From: an uncultured Alphaproteobacteria bacterium
Lineage (GTDB): Bacteria; Pseudomonadota; Alphaproteobacteria; Rs-D84
Direction: 5' to 3'
Assembly (NCBI GenBank): GCA_946623825.1
Contig: CAMORN010000001.1
Span: 142,202 to 206,201, forward strand
Length of the DNA stretch: 64,000 bases
In this document: one piece after another, positions 15,760 to 24,408 of the stretch
Layout: every line of letters begins with the position of its first letter
Numbering within the stretch: position 1 is the first letter of the stretch
Notes under the pieces: model-generated
Database searches by the model: none
What the model was told of the DNA's origin: nothing
What the model saw: the letters and a program-made list of their open reading frames with translations, nothing else
Program-made: the position numbers and the translations under genes

Positions 15760-15966
15760 ATGGTTAAAGTTTTGGTCCGTGATAACAACGTAGAACAAGC
15801 ATTGCGCGTTGCAAAACGTAAATCACAAAAAGAAGGCCTGTATCGTGAAATGAAAGAACGTCAACGTTATGAAAAACCAACAACAAAACGTAAACGTTTG
15901 AAAGAAGAAGCGGTTCGTAACGAAAAGAAACGCCAATCAAAACAACGTATGGTCTTTGGATTCTAA
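15760..15966 (+). CDS. rpsU: 30S ribosomal protein S21
   Basis: 68 residues, [20 protein letters not shown] then a very basic C-terminal helix, typical of S21. It acts in the small ribosomal subunit near the anti-Shine-Dalgarno region. It is probably co-transcribed with the upstream tRNA-Ala. The site AAAAGGGGGTG lies before the ATG. Confidence 0.95.
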   Translation: MVKVLVRDNNVEQALRVAKRKSQKEGLYREMKERQRYEKPTTKRKRLKEEAVRNEKKRQSKQRMVFGF

Positions 15967-15989
15967 TTATATGGAATTTGAAAAAAAAT

Positions 15990-16011
15990 CGCCCAATCGG
16001 GCGGTTTTTTT
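15990..16011. terminator. Bidirectional terminator after rpsU
   Basis: CGCCC/GGGCG stem with AAT loop flanked by A8 and T7; it also serves the convergent gene at 16021. Confidence 0.85.
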
Positions 16012-16020
16012 ATTGTGTTT

Positions 16021-16329
16021 TTATAATCTTGACAAAAGTTCCTTTGCCATTTGCTTGGTTTCAGTTGGCGTGATGTCTATTTTTGCTTTAGACAGGTTAG
16101 AGTCACTCATTTCTAAAACATGTTTTAAAAAATCTTTGTGGTATGCGCCAGAGCGGTTGTATGCGCTGATTCTGGAATCTTGGGTCGCACATCTCCATCT
16201 GAATTCCAATGGATTGATTGTTTTGCTGTATTTGTATACAACAAACCATGTTGCGCCCATGCTGGTTAATAAATCGCCACCGTCAAATTTGAAAATGTGT
16301 CTGTTTGTGTTGTCATAAGATTTAATCAT
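16021..16329 (-). CDS. Hypothetical protein
   Basis: 102 residues from the ATG at 16329 (AAAGGAAC site 5 bases upstream). A more distal in-frame start at 16368 has no site and overlaps the promoter. There is no signal peptide or membrane segment. Sequence features are [20 protein letters not shown] and [20 protein letters not shown], with an amphipathic C-terminal helix. I do not recognise the family. It stands alone between rpsU and parC, with its own promoter. Confidence 0.7.
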   Translation of the reverse strand: MIKSYDNTNRHIFKFDGGDLLTSMGATWFVVYKYSKTINPLEFRWRCATQDSRISAYNRSGAYHKDFLKHVLEMSDSNLSKAKIDITPTETKQMAKELLSRL

Positions 16330-16352
16330 ATTTGTTCCTTTCTGCATATATA

Positions 16353-16381
16353 AGTGTATTAATTGCATACATATAAGTCAA
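16353..16381 (-). promoter_or_regulatory. Promoter of hypothetical gene 16021-16329
   Basis: Minus strand TTGACT, 17 bp, TACACT. Confidence 0.5.
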
Positions 16382-16453
16382 GTTTTGTCTGTTTTTTTCT
16401 TGTTTTATTTTTTGAAATGTTTTATTCTGTCCCTAGAAAAAACGGAAAGAAAT

Positions 16454-18691
16454 ATGAGAAAAACTGTAAACGAAATCGAAAATATATCTGGACAACAGTT
16501 ATCAGACGCGTTGTCTGAACGCTATTTGTCATATGCTGTCAGCACCATTGTTGCACGTGCATTGCCAGATGTCAGGGACGGTTTGAAACCGGTGCATCGT
16601 CGTATCTTGTATTCTATGTTGCGCCAGAAATTATCCCCATCTGCTGCGTTTCGTAAATGTGCAACGGTTGTTGGTGATGTGTTGGGTCATTATCATCCAC
16701 ATGGTGATTCTTCTGTATATGATGCGATGGTTCGTTTAGCGCAGGACTTTTCCGTTCGTTATCCATTAATTGATGGTCAGGGAAATTTTGGTAATATTGA
16801 CGGTGATCCTCAGGCTGCATATCGTTATACTGAATCAAAAATGACAGAAGCCGCCATGTTGATTATGGAAGGTATCGACGAAGACAGTGTTGATATGATG
16901 CCTAATTTTGACGGAACAACCGTTGAACCAACCGTTATGCCGGGGGCGTTTCCTAATTTGTTGGCAAATGGTGGTATGGGTATTGCTGTGGGTATGGCTA
17001 CAAATATTCCAACGCACAATGTTGCAGAAATTATGGATGCGTTGAATTTAGTTGTTGATAAACCTGAATCTACAACCGCGCAAATTATGAAAAAATTGGT
17101 TGGACCTGATTTTCCAACTGGCGGTATTTTGATAGATGATTTTGATACAATATGTAAAAACTATGATACCGGTCGTGGCGCATTCCGTATTCGTGCAAAA
17201 TGGGAAATTGAAAAATTAGACCGTGGTGCAGAACAGGTTGTTATCACAGAAATTCCATACGGCATTATTAAATCTAAATTGGTTGAACAAATTGCAGATT
17301 TAATTGATGCAAAAAAATTGCCTTTGGTTGAAGATATTGTTGATGAATCTACAACTGATGTTCGTATTGTTATTACACCTAAATCAAGAAATGTTCCATG
17401 TGATAAAATGATGGCTCATTTGTTTGCAACGACTGATTTAGAATATAAATTCAATATGAATTTCAATGTGGTTGATTCTAATGGTGCGCCACGCGTTATG
17501 CCAATAGGGGACGTTTTGCGTGAATTTATTGCACACCAGAAAAATGTTTTATTGCGTCGCACACATTGGCGTTTAAACAACATAGAACGCAGATTGGAAA
17601 TATTGGGCGGTTTGTTGGTTGTATATCTGAATTTGGACCGCGTGATTGAAATTATCCGTAATGAAGATGATCCAAAATCTGTGTTGATGTCGGAATTTAG
17701 TTTGACTGAAATTCAGGTTGAATCTATCTTGAATACTCGTTTGCGTTCATTGCGTAAATTGGAAGAAATGGAAATCAAACGCGAAGACAAAGAATTGCGC
17801 GAAGAAAAAGAAAAATTACAGAATTTGTTAGACAGCGAAGAATTACAAAATGCTCAATTACACGCATGGTTTGATGATATTAAAAAACAATATCCGAAAA
17901 ATTCTGCGTTGGGTCGTCGCAGAACACAATGGGCACCAGTTGGTGAAGAAATTGCAGTCAATGCAGATGATTTCATTGAAAAAGAACCAATCACAGTTAT
18001 TGTTTCTACAATGGGTTGGATTCGTGCAGCCAAGGGACATCTTGATTTAAATAACCTTGACCTGAAATTCAAGGAAGGCGACGAATTACAATTTGTATTC
18101 CACGCACAAACAACCGATAAAATCAATCTGTTTGGCAGTTTTGGTAAAATGTTCACATTGTCCGCGAACGATTTGCCGTCTGCACGTGGGTTTGGTGAAT
18201 CTGTGCGTATGATGGCGGACATCAGTGCCGAAGAAACAATTGTAAAGGCATTTGTATTGGATACATCTGCAAAATATTTGGTTGTCGGCAGACATGGAAC
18301 CGGATTTATTGTCAGTGGTGAAAATTGCGTTGCACAAACAAAATCTGGAAAACAGATTATGAATGTAGATGAAAAAAATCCTGCGGTATTATGTGTCCGT
18401 GTTGATGGCGATATGGTTGCGTTGTCTGGGTCTAATGATAAATTGTTGATGTTTGAAACATCTCAGATTCCAGAAATGGCAAGGGGCAAGGGTGTAATCT
18501 TGCAGAAATATAATGCAGATCGCACATATACAATTGACGCAATGTTCTTTAACAAAGCGGACGGATTTGGTTGGACAACCGGACGTGGTACAACAAAATT
18601 GGAAGATATCACACCGTGGATTGCAAAACGTGCATCTCAGGGTCATACGATTCCGGTTGGTTTCCCACGCAGTGGCAAATTTGGAAAATAA
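16454..18691 (+). CDS. parC: DNA topoisomerase IV subunit A
   Basis: Type IIA topoisomerase subunit that decatenates daughter chromosomes with ParE. 745 residues from the ATG at 16454 (GGAAAG site); an upstream ATG at 16385 would add an atypical hydrophobic stretch. The quinolone-resistance region reads [19 protein letters not shown] with the usual Ser. The catalytic tyrosine lies in AAYRYTES. The C-terminal beta-pinwheel region is short, without the GyrA-box QRRGGKG, and favours ParC over GyrA. Single gene followed by a strong terminator. Confidence 0.92.
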   Translation: MRKTVNEIENISGQQLSDALSERYLSYAVSTIVARALPDVRDGLKPVHRRILYSMLRQKLSPSAAFRKCATVVGDVLGHYHPHGDSSVYDAMVRLAQDFSVRYPLIDGQGNFGNIDGDPQAAYRYTESKMTEAAMLIMEGIDEDSVDMMPNFDGTTVEPTVMPGAFPNLLANGGMGIAVGMATNIPTHNVAEIMDALNLVVDKPESTTAQIMKKLVGPDFPTGGILIDDFDTICKNYDTGRGAFRIRAKWEIEKLDRGAEQVVITEIPYGIIKSKLVEQIADLIDAKKLPLVEDIVDESTTDVRIVITPKSRNVPCDKMMAHLFATTDLEYKFNMNFNVVDSNGAPRVMPIGDVLREFIAHQKNVLLRRTHWRLNNIERRLEILGGLLVVYLNLDRVIEIIRNEDDPKSVLMSEFSLTEIQVESILNTRLRSLRKLEEMEIKREDKELREEKEKLQNLLDSEELQNAQLHAWFDDIKKQYPKNSALGRRRTQWAPVGEEIAVNADDFIEKEPITVIVSTMGWIRAAKGHLDLNNLDLKFKEGDELQFVFHAQTTDKINLFGSFGKMFTLSANDLPSARGFGESVRMMADISAEETIVKAFVLDTSAKYLVVGRHGTGFIVSGENCVAQTKSGKQIMNVDEKNPAVLCVRVDGDMVALSGSNDKLLMFETSQIPEMARGKGVILQKYNADRTYTIDAMFFNKADGFGWTTGRGTTKLEDITPWIAKRASQGHTIPVGFPRSGKFGK

Positions 18692-18702
18692 TAAATCAAA
18701 AA

Positions 18703-18730
18703 ACACCCGTGATTCACGGGTGTTTTTTTA
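18703..18730 (+). terminator. Terminator of parC
   Basis: CACCCGTGA/TCACGGGTG stem and seven T. A near-identical copy closes the next gene at 20392. Confidence 0.9.
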
Positions 18731-18732
18731 TA

Positions 18733-18762
18733 CTTTTTAAAAGACCAGATTTTTGGTATAAT
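18733..18762 (+). promoter_or_regulatory. Extended -10 promoter of surface protein gene 2
   Basis: GATTTTTGGTATAAT, matching the promoter block at 10855 and 59619. Here the start codon follows about 25 bases later, with no AC repeat or leader terminator. Confidence 0.7.
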
Positions 18763-18786
18763 ATTTATATTGAACAAGGGAAGCAT

Positions 18787-20373
18787 ATGACACATAAAAT
18801 CTTTTTAACCAGCGTTATCGCTGTGTCATTTGTCGCGTCGGTAATGGCAGAACCAACGCGTGTTGATACATTCCCAAATGCACAAAATAATGAATTTATG
18901 CAGGAAAATACAGTGTACACCAACGCGGCAATCGCTGACAATATGGATGGTGCGTACGAACACGGTGCAACCGTTCGCGCGGTTGCACAATACGAAGATA
19001 TTTTATATAACATTGCCGCGGGTAATTATTTACCGGCTGGTTCCGAAGAAACAAATGGGGTACAATGTACAGCGGGTAATTTCTGTACTGGATTAACAGA
19101 TGCGACATATGACAGTGAATCAGACCAAGGTCTTACATCATGTTCAACATTGGGTGATGGTTCATATACATTATCACCGGCGGGCGCAACAAATGGGAAT
19201 ATGTGTTATAAAACATGTTCCGCGTCATGTACAAACCCAACTGCACCGGCACATTCAACAAATGTAACATACGGACACGAAACCAGCAATGGAACATGGA
19301 ATTATGGCTCACAATGTAATGCAGTTGCCCCAACATGTTCAATAAATTTTGATTGCGTAAATGGTTATCACAAAAGACCAGATATAACCACCGCACAAGG
19401 TGTCGCATTGGCAAAACAAATGGCACAAGCCCAGGGACAAGATATAACCAATGTTCCAGATTCATATTTTGAAGAACAAATAGAACAAGTATTTGGAAAT
19501 TGGAATAGTTTTTTGTCGTCATTATCAGCCGCAGAACAAATAATGGTCACCCAGGCAATAGATTCAGTCCAGGGACATACACACAATTCTGATGCGCAAA
19601 CAGTTTCTATATGGCAACCTTATGTAGATTTGTATGGTGAGTTGTATTCAGACGGTGTACATGAAAGTAAAAATTTAAATGGTATCATATACGAAAAAGA
19701 GATAAATGGTGATGAAACTTGTTATATCATAACAAGCTTTAATTGGTATTTTTTTGATGGACGCTCAGAGATAAACTGTTCTGTTTTGGAACAACAAAAT
19801 TCTGAATTGGCACAATTCCGTCAAACTGCGCAAAATGGAAGCTTTTTTGTAAAACTTCCAGACAAAAATATTTCTTATGCTGGTGTCGTAAGATGTAATA
19901 CAAACAAAACAGATTGGCAAAACGAACATAAGTATACAATGGTTAATGGTGTTAATGTTGATTCAGATTGGTCTGGAGGTGATATGAATTATACAGATGA
20001 AAATTGTATAAATTATGCTGCTTATGATGCTGCATTTGATAGTTCTATTACTGAACTTATGTATACAGGTATTTATAAAACATATGGGGATGCAGGACTT
20101 GAACAAACGCAGGCTGGTAGTTCAAAAAAAGATTTTGCAAACTCTGTTCAAGTTGCAAGTGATACTATTAATATATCTGATTCTGCGCCATACATAGATT
20201 ACATGTGTGATGCGAATACGATAAATATTAATTGGTTGGATGCTGATGATGAAGATATAACTGCCAATAATGCGGGAACTGCGAAATATGATGGCGATAT
20301 CAGAACACCGGTTAAGGCTCAGACCATCAAGGGTAAGACATTCAAGGGTTGGCGTTTCAGTGCACCAGAATAA
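18787..20373 (+). CDS. Secreted cysteine-rich surface protein, family member 2
   Basis: 528 residues from the ATG at 18787, just after the promoter; the frame is open farther upstream but overlaps parC. Signal peptide MTHKIFLTSVIAVSFVASVMA. The N-terminal module (about 22-195) matches the proteins at 11073 and 59846 (MQENTVYTNAAIADNMDGAY, CTAGNFCTGL). The middle (about 200-450) is unique and helical, with many Gln/Ala. The C-terminal module again ends TPVKAQTIKGKTFKGWRF, stopping three residues later. Unlike its two relatives it lacks the AC-repeat leader and hence the likely switch. Function unknown, probably exported to the surface. Confidence 0.75.
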   Translation: MTHKIFLTSVIAVSFVASVMAEPTRVDTFPNAQNNEFMQENTVYTNAAIADNMDGAYEHGATVRAVAQYEDILYNIAAGNYLPAGSEETNGVQCTAGNFCTGLTDATYDSESDQGLTSCSTLGDGSYTLSPAGATNGNMCYKTCSASCTNPTAPAHSTNVTYGHETSNGTWNYGSQCNAVAPTCSINFDCVNGYHKRPDITTAQGVALAKQMAQAQGQDITNVPDSYFEEQIEQVFGNWNSFLSSLSAAEQIMVTQAIDSVQGHTHNSDAQTVSIWQPYVDLYGELYSDGVHESKNLNGIIYEKEINGDETCYIITSFNWYFFDGRSEINCSVLEQQNSELAQFRQTAQNGSFFVKLPDKNISYAGVVRCNTNKTDWQNEHKYTMVNGVNVDSDWSGGDMNYTDENCINYAAYDAAFDSSITELMYTGIYKTYGDAGLEQTQAGSSKKDFANSVQVASDTINISDSAPYIDYMCDANTININWLDADDEDITANNAGTAKYDGDIRTPVKAQTIKGKTFKGWRFSAPE

Positions 20374-20391
20374 ACAATAATTAAATTAAAA

Positions 20392-20418
20392 ACACCCGTG
20401 ATTCACGGGTGTTTTTTT
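20392..20418 (+). terminator. Terminator of surface protein gene 2
   Basis: ACACCCGTG/CACGGGTGT hairpin and seven T; its T-run overlaps the stop codon of the convergent gene. Confidence 0.9.
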
Positions 20419-21025
20419 ATTCTGATATTGTGCCGTCATAGACATAATATTCTTTGTTATTATATAAAACCTTTAATGAACGGGCTGTGTCTTGGTTCAT
20501 AGATTTTTTACCGTTTTCAGCCAATGACATTTTTGCATAATATGTTTTTCCGTTCATTAATATAGCAAATGCAGGTGCGGTTTGTTTTTCAGATGTTAAA
20601 TACATGTTATCTTCGCCGACATGCAATATTTTTCCACATTCACCCGCGGTTTTTGCCCCCGGTGCAGAATTCATGTTGTCCGGACATTCGGTTATACCTT
20701 GAGGTTCTTCTTCGTTATATGCGAAAACACCACCCCCACAATATGAATCTTTTTCACATTTTATGCATTCATTCGCATCTTTTGGTAAATAATATCCCGA
20801 ATCACAATGATATGATTCGGTATCATATACCGCAATCGCATCAATTTCGCCACCGTATATCCCAAGATTTTCAAACACAGCAGCATTTGTATAAACATGA
20901 TTTTCAAGCATTAAATTATCGTCTGGGAATTCAATTGAAACAGGTTCTGGCGTGTCAGCAAACGCGTTGAAAACGCTTGCCAATAGCAATAACGATGGCA
21001 AAAATGACAGATATTTCAATCTCAT
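20417..21025 (-). CDS. Short secreted relative of the surface-protein family
   Basis: 202 residues with a signal peptide (MRLKYLSFLPSLLLLASVFN, cut near AFADT). Residues 40-110 resemble the family N-module: LMLENHVYTNAAVFENLGIY, then CDSGYYLPKDANECIKCEK and CGGG. The C-terminal InlB-type half repeat is absent; instead there is a beta-rich domain (FAILMNGKTYYAKMSLAENG, then YYVYDGT). No strong ribosome binding site is adjacent to the ATG; the nearest AGGAAAGGA is about 40 bases upstream, so expression may be low or the start shifted. A truncated or ancestral family member is plausible. Confidence 0.65.
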   Translation of the reverse strand: MRLKYLSFLPSLLLLASVFNAFADTPEPVSIEFPDDNLMLENHVYTNAAVFENLGIYGGEIDAIAVYDTESYHCDSGYYLPKDANECIKCEKDSYCGGGVFAYNEEEPQGITECPDNMNSAPGAKTAGECGKILHVGEDNMYLTSEKQTAPAFAILMNGKTYYAKMSLAENGKKSMNQDTARSLKVLYNNKEYYVYDGTISE

Positions 21026-21092
21026 TTTTTTATAGATGTCAGTTAAAATCGTTATTGATTTTTTCCTTTCCTGTTGTTGTTAATGTGGTTTC

Positions 21093-21121
21093 CTATATGA
21101 ACAGCTTACAAAAAAAGTCAA
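21093..21121 (-). promoter_or_regulatory. Promoter of the short surface-family gene
   Basis: Minus strand TTGACT, 17 bp, ATATAG. The A/T alternation at 21139-21170 lies just upstream. Confidence 0.55.
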
Positions 21122-21164
21122 TATTAATACAAGGAAAAAAATATATTTATATATATAAAAATAT

Positions 21165-21357
21165 ATATAAAAAAACACCGGCGTGGGCCGGTGTCTTTCC
21201 GGATGCCATGAAAGGAAGGAAAGGAGAAAAAGAAATTGGCATCCTAAACTGATGTTTGGGCCCAAAGTCCAGAGGAGAGAGAATGTAGGAGGGAGTCTGA
21301 AAACTCTGGGCCCGCAGATGCTTGGCATCTGGTCAATCGGTTTATTTCCTTTTGACG
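21165..21357 (-). ncRNA. Candidate trans-acting sRNA with C/U-rich anti-Shine-Dalgarno loops
   Basis: About 190-base minus-strand transcript with a consensus promoter (21364-21392) and a perfect intrinsic terminator (ACACCGGC/GCCGGTGT at 21175-21194 followed by seven T on this strand). It contains no ORF. Predicted hairpins are CAGATGC/GCATCTG (21314-21330) and CCAGAG/CTCTGG (21269-21309). GGATGCCA/TGGCATCC (21201-21244) is the third. The last two carry ~28-base loops of almost only C and U, including CTCCCTCC and TTTCTCCTTTCCTTCC. These are complementary to the AAGGAAAGGAG-type ribosome binding sites used here. The pattern resembles alphaproteobacterial sRNAs with anti-SD loops (alpha-r14/cuckoo-type), though no homology is claimed. 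Confidence 0.6.
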
Positions 21358-21363
21358 ATTCGT

Positions 21364-21392
21364 AATGTAATACACAAAAATCAATTTGTCAA
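21364..21392 (-). promoter_or_regulatory. Promoter of the candidate sRNA
   Basis: Minus strand TTGACA, 17 bp, TACATT, preceded by ACAAAATAC as at other strong promoters in this window. Confidence 0.75.
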
Positions 21393-21530
21393 GTATTTTG
21401 TCAAAAAAATTTTTAGTCTATATTTTTAGCTAGGAATAGAAACAATTTATTGATAATTGAATAATTACCTTGTTTCAACTATTATTAGAATATTGAATTG
21501 GAAAACCAATATACAATAGGAGAAAATATC

Positions 21531-21773
21531 ATGACACATGAAGATGTATGGAGTGCAATAGAAAAATTTGCAACAGAACATCATATGTCTTGTTCTGGAC
21601 TTGCTAAATGTAGTGGTTTAGATCCAACAACCTTTAACAGAAGCAAACGTTGGTCAAAGGAAGGTCAACCAAGATGGCCGTCAACCAACAGTATTTCTAA
21701 GATATTAGCGTCAACAGGTGCTTCTTTGGCCGATTTCACTAAATTTATCCCATCACCTGAACATGAATTATAA
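21531..21773 (+). CDS. Small HTH DNA-binding protein
   Basis: 80 residues from the ATG at 21531, which has AGGAGA 8 bases upstream. It matches the N-terminal DNA-binding half of phage-repressor-like regulators found in alphaproteobacteria: VWSAIEKFATEHHMSCSGLA, then GLDPTTFNRSKRW and WPSTNSISKIL. The C-terminal peptidase/dimerisation half is absent. It lies upstream of the phage-like cluster, with a regulator and birA in between, so it could regulate that cluster. This is inference from position only. Confidence 0.75.
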   Translation: MTHEDVWSAIEKFATEHHMSCSGLAKCSGLDPTTFNRSKRWSKEGQPRWPSTNSISKILASTGASLADFTKFIPSPEHEL

Positions 21774-21829
21774 TCTTGGGTTTTCAATAAATAGTTGCGT
21801 TATGCTGTTTTATCGGCTATCGTAAGGCT

Positions 21830-22249
21830 ATGTTAGAAAATATCAAGATTTATTCAGATGATATTTATTGGAATCGGATTTTTTCTGATTTGGGTGCTGT
21901 TTTAACCGATTCGCCAAATAATGCAGATGTCGTTTTTGATGTTTCGGATATAACAACACCCATTTCTGTATCTGAATTGAAAAATTATCTGATTATGCGT
22001 GCTAATAATTCCGATATTATCAAGAAAGTTTTTAACAAAGATGTTGTTTTGCCACAATTGCAACATAAAATTATTGTAATGCTTTATAAAAACCCAGATG
22101 TTAATATCTCAGAATTAAAATCTTTGCTGGGGGTGAATCCAGATACAACAACGCATACGGTGGAAAATGCTATTTATAATTTAAGAAAAATCTATGGACA
22201 TGATTTTATCTTGAATGAAAAAGGAAAATACAGAATTGGAAAATTATAA
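21830..22249 (+). CDS. Winged-helix regulator with a degenerate N-terminal domain
   Basis: 139 residues. The C-terminal ~65 residues (LPQLQHKIIVMLYKNPDVN, then HTVENAIYNLRKIYG and GKYRI) fit an OmpR-type winged helix. The N-terminal 75 residues look like a truncated receiver-like alpha/beta domain without the phospho-acceptor aspartate cluster. An atypical, phosphorylation-independent regulator is likely. The gene overlaps birA by 35 bases, so the two are translationally linked. No strong ribosome binding site precedes the ATG. Confidence 0.65.
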   Translation: MLENIKIYSDDIYWNRIFSDLGAVLTDSPNNADVVFDVSDITTPISVSELKNYLIMRANNSDIIKKVFNKDVVLPQLQHKIIVMLYKNPDVNISELKSLLGVNPDTTTHTVENAIYNLRKIYGHDFILNEKGKYRIGKL

Positions 22250-22904
22250 ACTGATTTCTTTTGATAAAATTCCAAGTACGCAAGATTATGCGCATGATTT
22301 AATTGCACGTGGGGAAGCTGTTAATAAAACTGTTATTGTTGCGGAATCTCAGACTGCTGGGCGGGGACGTTATCGCAGAACTTGGGTTTCAAATGCCGGA
22401 AATGTTTATGCAAGTTTTATTTTCAAAATTCCAGAACGTGATCCTAAATTAGCGTATGCGGTTGGTATTGCTGTTGCGGAAACTTTGATTTCTTTCGGTT
22501 TGTCGCCAAAAATTAAATGGCCAAATGATGTTTTAATTGATGGTAAAAAAATCAGCGGCACTTTGATTGAATACTGCGACAGTTTTGTTATTGTTGGTAT
22601 TGGTATTAATATTAAAACTTGTCCGCGGTTGAAAGATTACCCAACAACCAAGGTGCATGATTATAATAAAAATGTCGATGTAAAAGATGTGTTAAACACA
22701 TTAATTAAGAAAATTGAAAAATGGAGAAATACAAATTTTTCAATTGTTCGTGAACGTTGGATGAATCTTGCTTTCGCTTTAAATAAAATTATAACATATC
22801 ACGGGAAGTCCGCAGAAATGATGGGTTTGAACGAAGATGGCGCATTGGTTTTAAGATGTGGTGAACAATATCTTTTAACATATGGGGACGAGATTAGTAT
22901 TTAA
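22215..22904 (+). CDS. birA: Biotin-[acetyl-CoA-carboxylase] ligase
   Basis: Attaches biotin to the carboxyl carrier protein of acetyl-CoA carboxylase. About 229 residues, the monofunctional catalytic form without the N-terminal repressor domain of E. coli BirA. Motifs: STQDYAHDL, GRGRYRRTW (biotin/AMP loop), KWPNDVLIDGKKISGTLIE, and GIGINI. The ATG at 22215 lies within the upstream gene. A TTG at 22236 with AAGGA upstream is an alternative start that would give a more typical N-terminus. Confidence 0.92.
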   Translation: MKKENTELENYKLISFDKIPSTQDYAHDLIARGEAVNKTVIVAESQTAGRGRYRRTWVSNAGNVYASFIFKIPERDPKLAYAVGIAVAETLISFGLSPKIKWPNDVLIDGKKISGTLIEYCDSFVIVGIGINIKTCPRLKDYPTTKVHDYNKNVDVKDVLNTLIKKIEKWRNTNFSIVRERWMNLAFALNKIITYHGKSAEMMGLNEDGALVLRCGEQYLLTYGDEISI

Positions 22905-22910
22905 AACATC

Positions 22911-22939
22911 TTGACTTTAAAGTCATTTTGTGATATTAT
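22911..22939 (+). promoter_or_regulatory. Promoter with palindromic operator at the head of the phage-like cluster
   Basis: TTGACT, 17 bp, TATTAT. A perfect 14-bp palindrome TGACTTTAAAGTCA (22912-22925) overlaps the -35, a good place for a repressor. A terminator hairpin follows at 22985. Confidence 0.6.
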
Positions 22940-22984
22940 ATAGGACATAACAAGACCCCTTTTTGTTTTGTTGGTTGTTTTTTG

Positions 22985-23016
22985 AGACGCACTCAATTTT
23001 GAGTGCGTCTTTTTTT
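22985..23016 (+). terminator. Leader terminator ahead of the lysin gene
   Basis: Perfect 10-bp stem AGACGCACTC/GAGTGCGTCT with 6-base loop and seven T, between the promoter and the first phage gene. Confidence 0.85.
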
Positions 23017-23034
23017 AACTCAAACAGGTATATT

Positions 23035-23445
23035 ATGCAATTATCTTTAATTACAAACCCAGATAATACACAGGCGGTATTATATAAATTGGCTCGCATT
23101 GTGTATGCTGAAACATTGGCAACATCGCTGCGCAAGGTAGAGATGATGTCTTCTTTGATTTACAATGTTCATGTAAAATATCAAAAATCTTTTGATGAAA
23201 TCGCAAATGATAAAAATCTTTTTGAATGTTTGGACGAAAATTCAGAAAGAAATAAATTTTTATATCCGGAAATAAATACAAAAAAATTTCAAATGTGTTT
23301 GCGTGTCGTAAATGATATGCGTCATGGTCATTTGCCAGACTATGTTTATGGCGCGACAAAATTTCATCATACAAATGTAATGCCAGATTGGGCGCGTGCC
23401 CGTGGGTATATAGAAGAATATGAAGATATTCTGTTTTATCTCTGA
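23035..23445 (+). CDS. Phage-type cell-wall hydrolase (SleB/Hydrolase_2-like)
   Basis: 136 residues from the ATG at 23035. The frame is open upstream, but an earlier start would place the terminator hairpin inside the gene. The pattern ARIVYAETLATSLRKVEMMS, then FDEIANDKNLFECLD and RVVNDMRHGHLPDYVYGATKFHH, matches SleB-like hydrolases, including the early catalytic-type Glu and the GATxFH segment. It likely degrades peptidoglycan for particle release. First gene of the phage-like cluster, with no signal peptide, so it would need a holin (next gene). Confidence 0.75.
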   Translation: MQLSLITNPDNTQAVLYKLARIVYAETLATSLRKVEMMSSLIYNVHVKYQKSFDEIANDKNLFECLDENSERNKFLYPEINTKKFQMCLRVVNDMRHGHLPDYVYGATKFHHTNVMPDWARARGYIEEYEDILFYL

Positions 23446-23462
23446 TAATAAAAGGTTTTTAA

Positions 23463-23684
23463 ATGAAAAAAATTATAAGTGGTGGTTATTTGCAAAACCG
23501 TAAAACATATGTGGTTTCAAGTATTGGTATTGTGTCTGCAATTGGTGCTTATCTGGTTGGTGACCAAGATTTATTCACAATGTTGCAAACTGTCTTTACT
23601 TTGGGCGGTATTTATTTTTTGAAACAAGAATCTTCAACAAAAGGAAAAAACAATGGAACAAATTCCAGAAAAATTTCTAAATGA
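23463..23684 (+). CDS. Small membrane protein, possible holin
   Basis: 73 residues with one to two hydrophobic helices (VVSSIGIVSAIGAYLVG and MLQTVFTLGGIYFL) and a basic C-terminal tail. It sits directly after the lysin gene and overlaps the scaffold gene by 32 bases. Position and size fit a phage holin; the sequence alone does not prove this. Confidence 0.55.
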   Translation: MKKIISGGYLQNRKTYVVSSIGIVSAIGAYLVGDQDLFTMLQTVFTLGGIYFLKQESSTKGKNNGTNSRKISK

Positions 23685-24309
23685 AAATGGCGAATTGAAT
23701 ACAGATGCATTGGTAAAATCTTACTGTGAATTAGAAAAGAAAATAGGTGGTATGATTTCTGTGCCAAATGAAAACAGTGATGATGATGCAAAACAAAAAT
23801 TTAATCGTGCTATCGGTGTGCCAGATAATGCAAACGATTATCCAAAAAATAATTTGTTCGATGACGAATCGGTTCGTGAAAAATTTCATCAAATTGGTTT
23901 AACTGCAAAACAAGTTGAACAAATTTATAATATCGCTGAAGAATTTTTACAACCAACATTATCAAATTTATTTCAATTACAAATTGAAACAAATGCGATA
24001 AATGAATTGAAAAATTTTTTTGGTTCCGAACAAAAAATGAAAGATGCTATGAAAGAAATAAATGCATTCGGTGAAAAGTTTTTACCAAAAGATGCGTTTG
24101 ATGAATTATCGTCTACACCTCAGGGAATCCAAGGCATATACAAGATGATGCAATCAATGGAACCAGAAGTTTTAACAGATGAAAGTGTAAATGAAAATTT
24201 GTCTGATGATGATTTAAGAAAGATGATGCAAGATCCAAAATATTGGCGCGATCATGATAGTGAATATGTAAGAAAAATTGAAAACGGTTTTAAAAAATTG
24301 TATTCATAA
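23653..24309 (+). CDS. Phage capsid assembly scaffolding protein
   Basis: 218 residues, acidic and helical. The N-terminus VKSYCELEKKIGG with the following VPDNANDYP-type segment is typical of T7-like scaffold proteins (gp9 family), which shape the procapsid and then leave. It lies upstream of the capsid gene, as in podoviruses. The start at 23653 follows AAAGGAAAAAAC inside the end of the preceding gene. Confidence 0.75.
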   Translation: MEQIPEKFLNENGELNTDALVKSYCELEKKIGGMISVPNENSDDDAKQKFNRAIGVPDNANDYPKNNLFDDESVREKFHQIGLTAKQVEQIYNIAEEFLQPTLSNLFQLQIETNAINELKNFFGSEQKMKDAMKEINAFGEKFLPKDAFDELSSTPQGIQGIYKMMQSMEPEVLTDESVNENLSDDDLRKMMQDPKYWRDHDSEYVRKIENGFKKLYS

Positions 24310-24408
24310 TTTTTATTTTTATCTTTACTATTCTTTTTCTTTCATATAAAATATAAAACAAGAACAAAATAAATTTGTTCTATCCAAAAATCTTAAAAGG
24401 AGAGAAAT

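Noticed and set aside
18571..18786. N-terminal extension of surface protein 2
   Set aside because: It overlaps parC and its terminator; the ATG at 18787 directly begins a signal peptide.
21135..21172. Alternating A/T tract as a replication origin
   Set aside because: No DnaA boxes or cluster of repeats are seen; it is the A/T-rich flank of the sRNA terminator and a promoter.
22963..23034. N-terminal extension of the lysin
   Set aside because: It would translate through the terminator hairpin at 22985; the ATG at 23035 matches the family.
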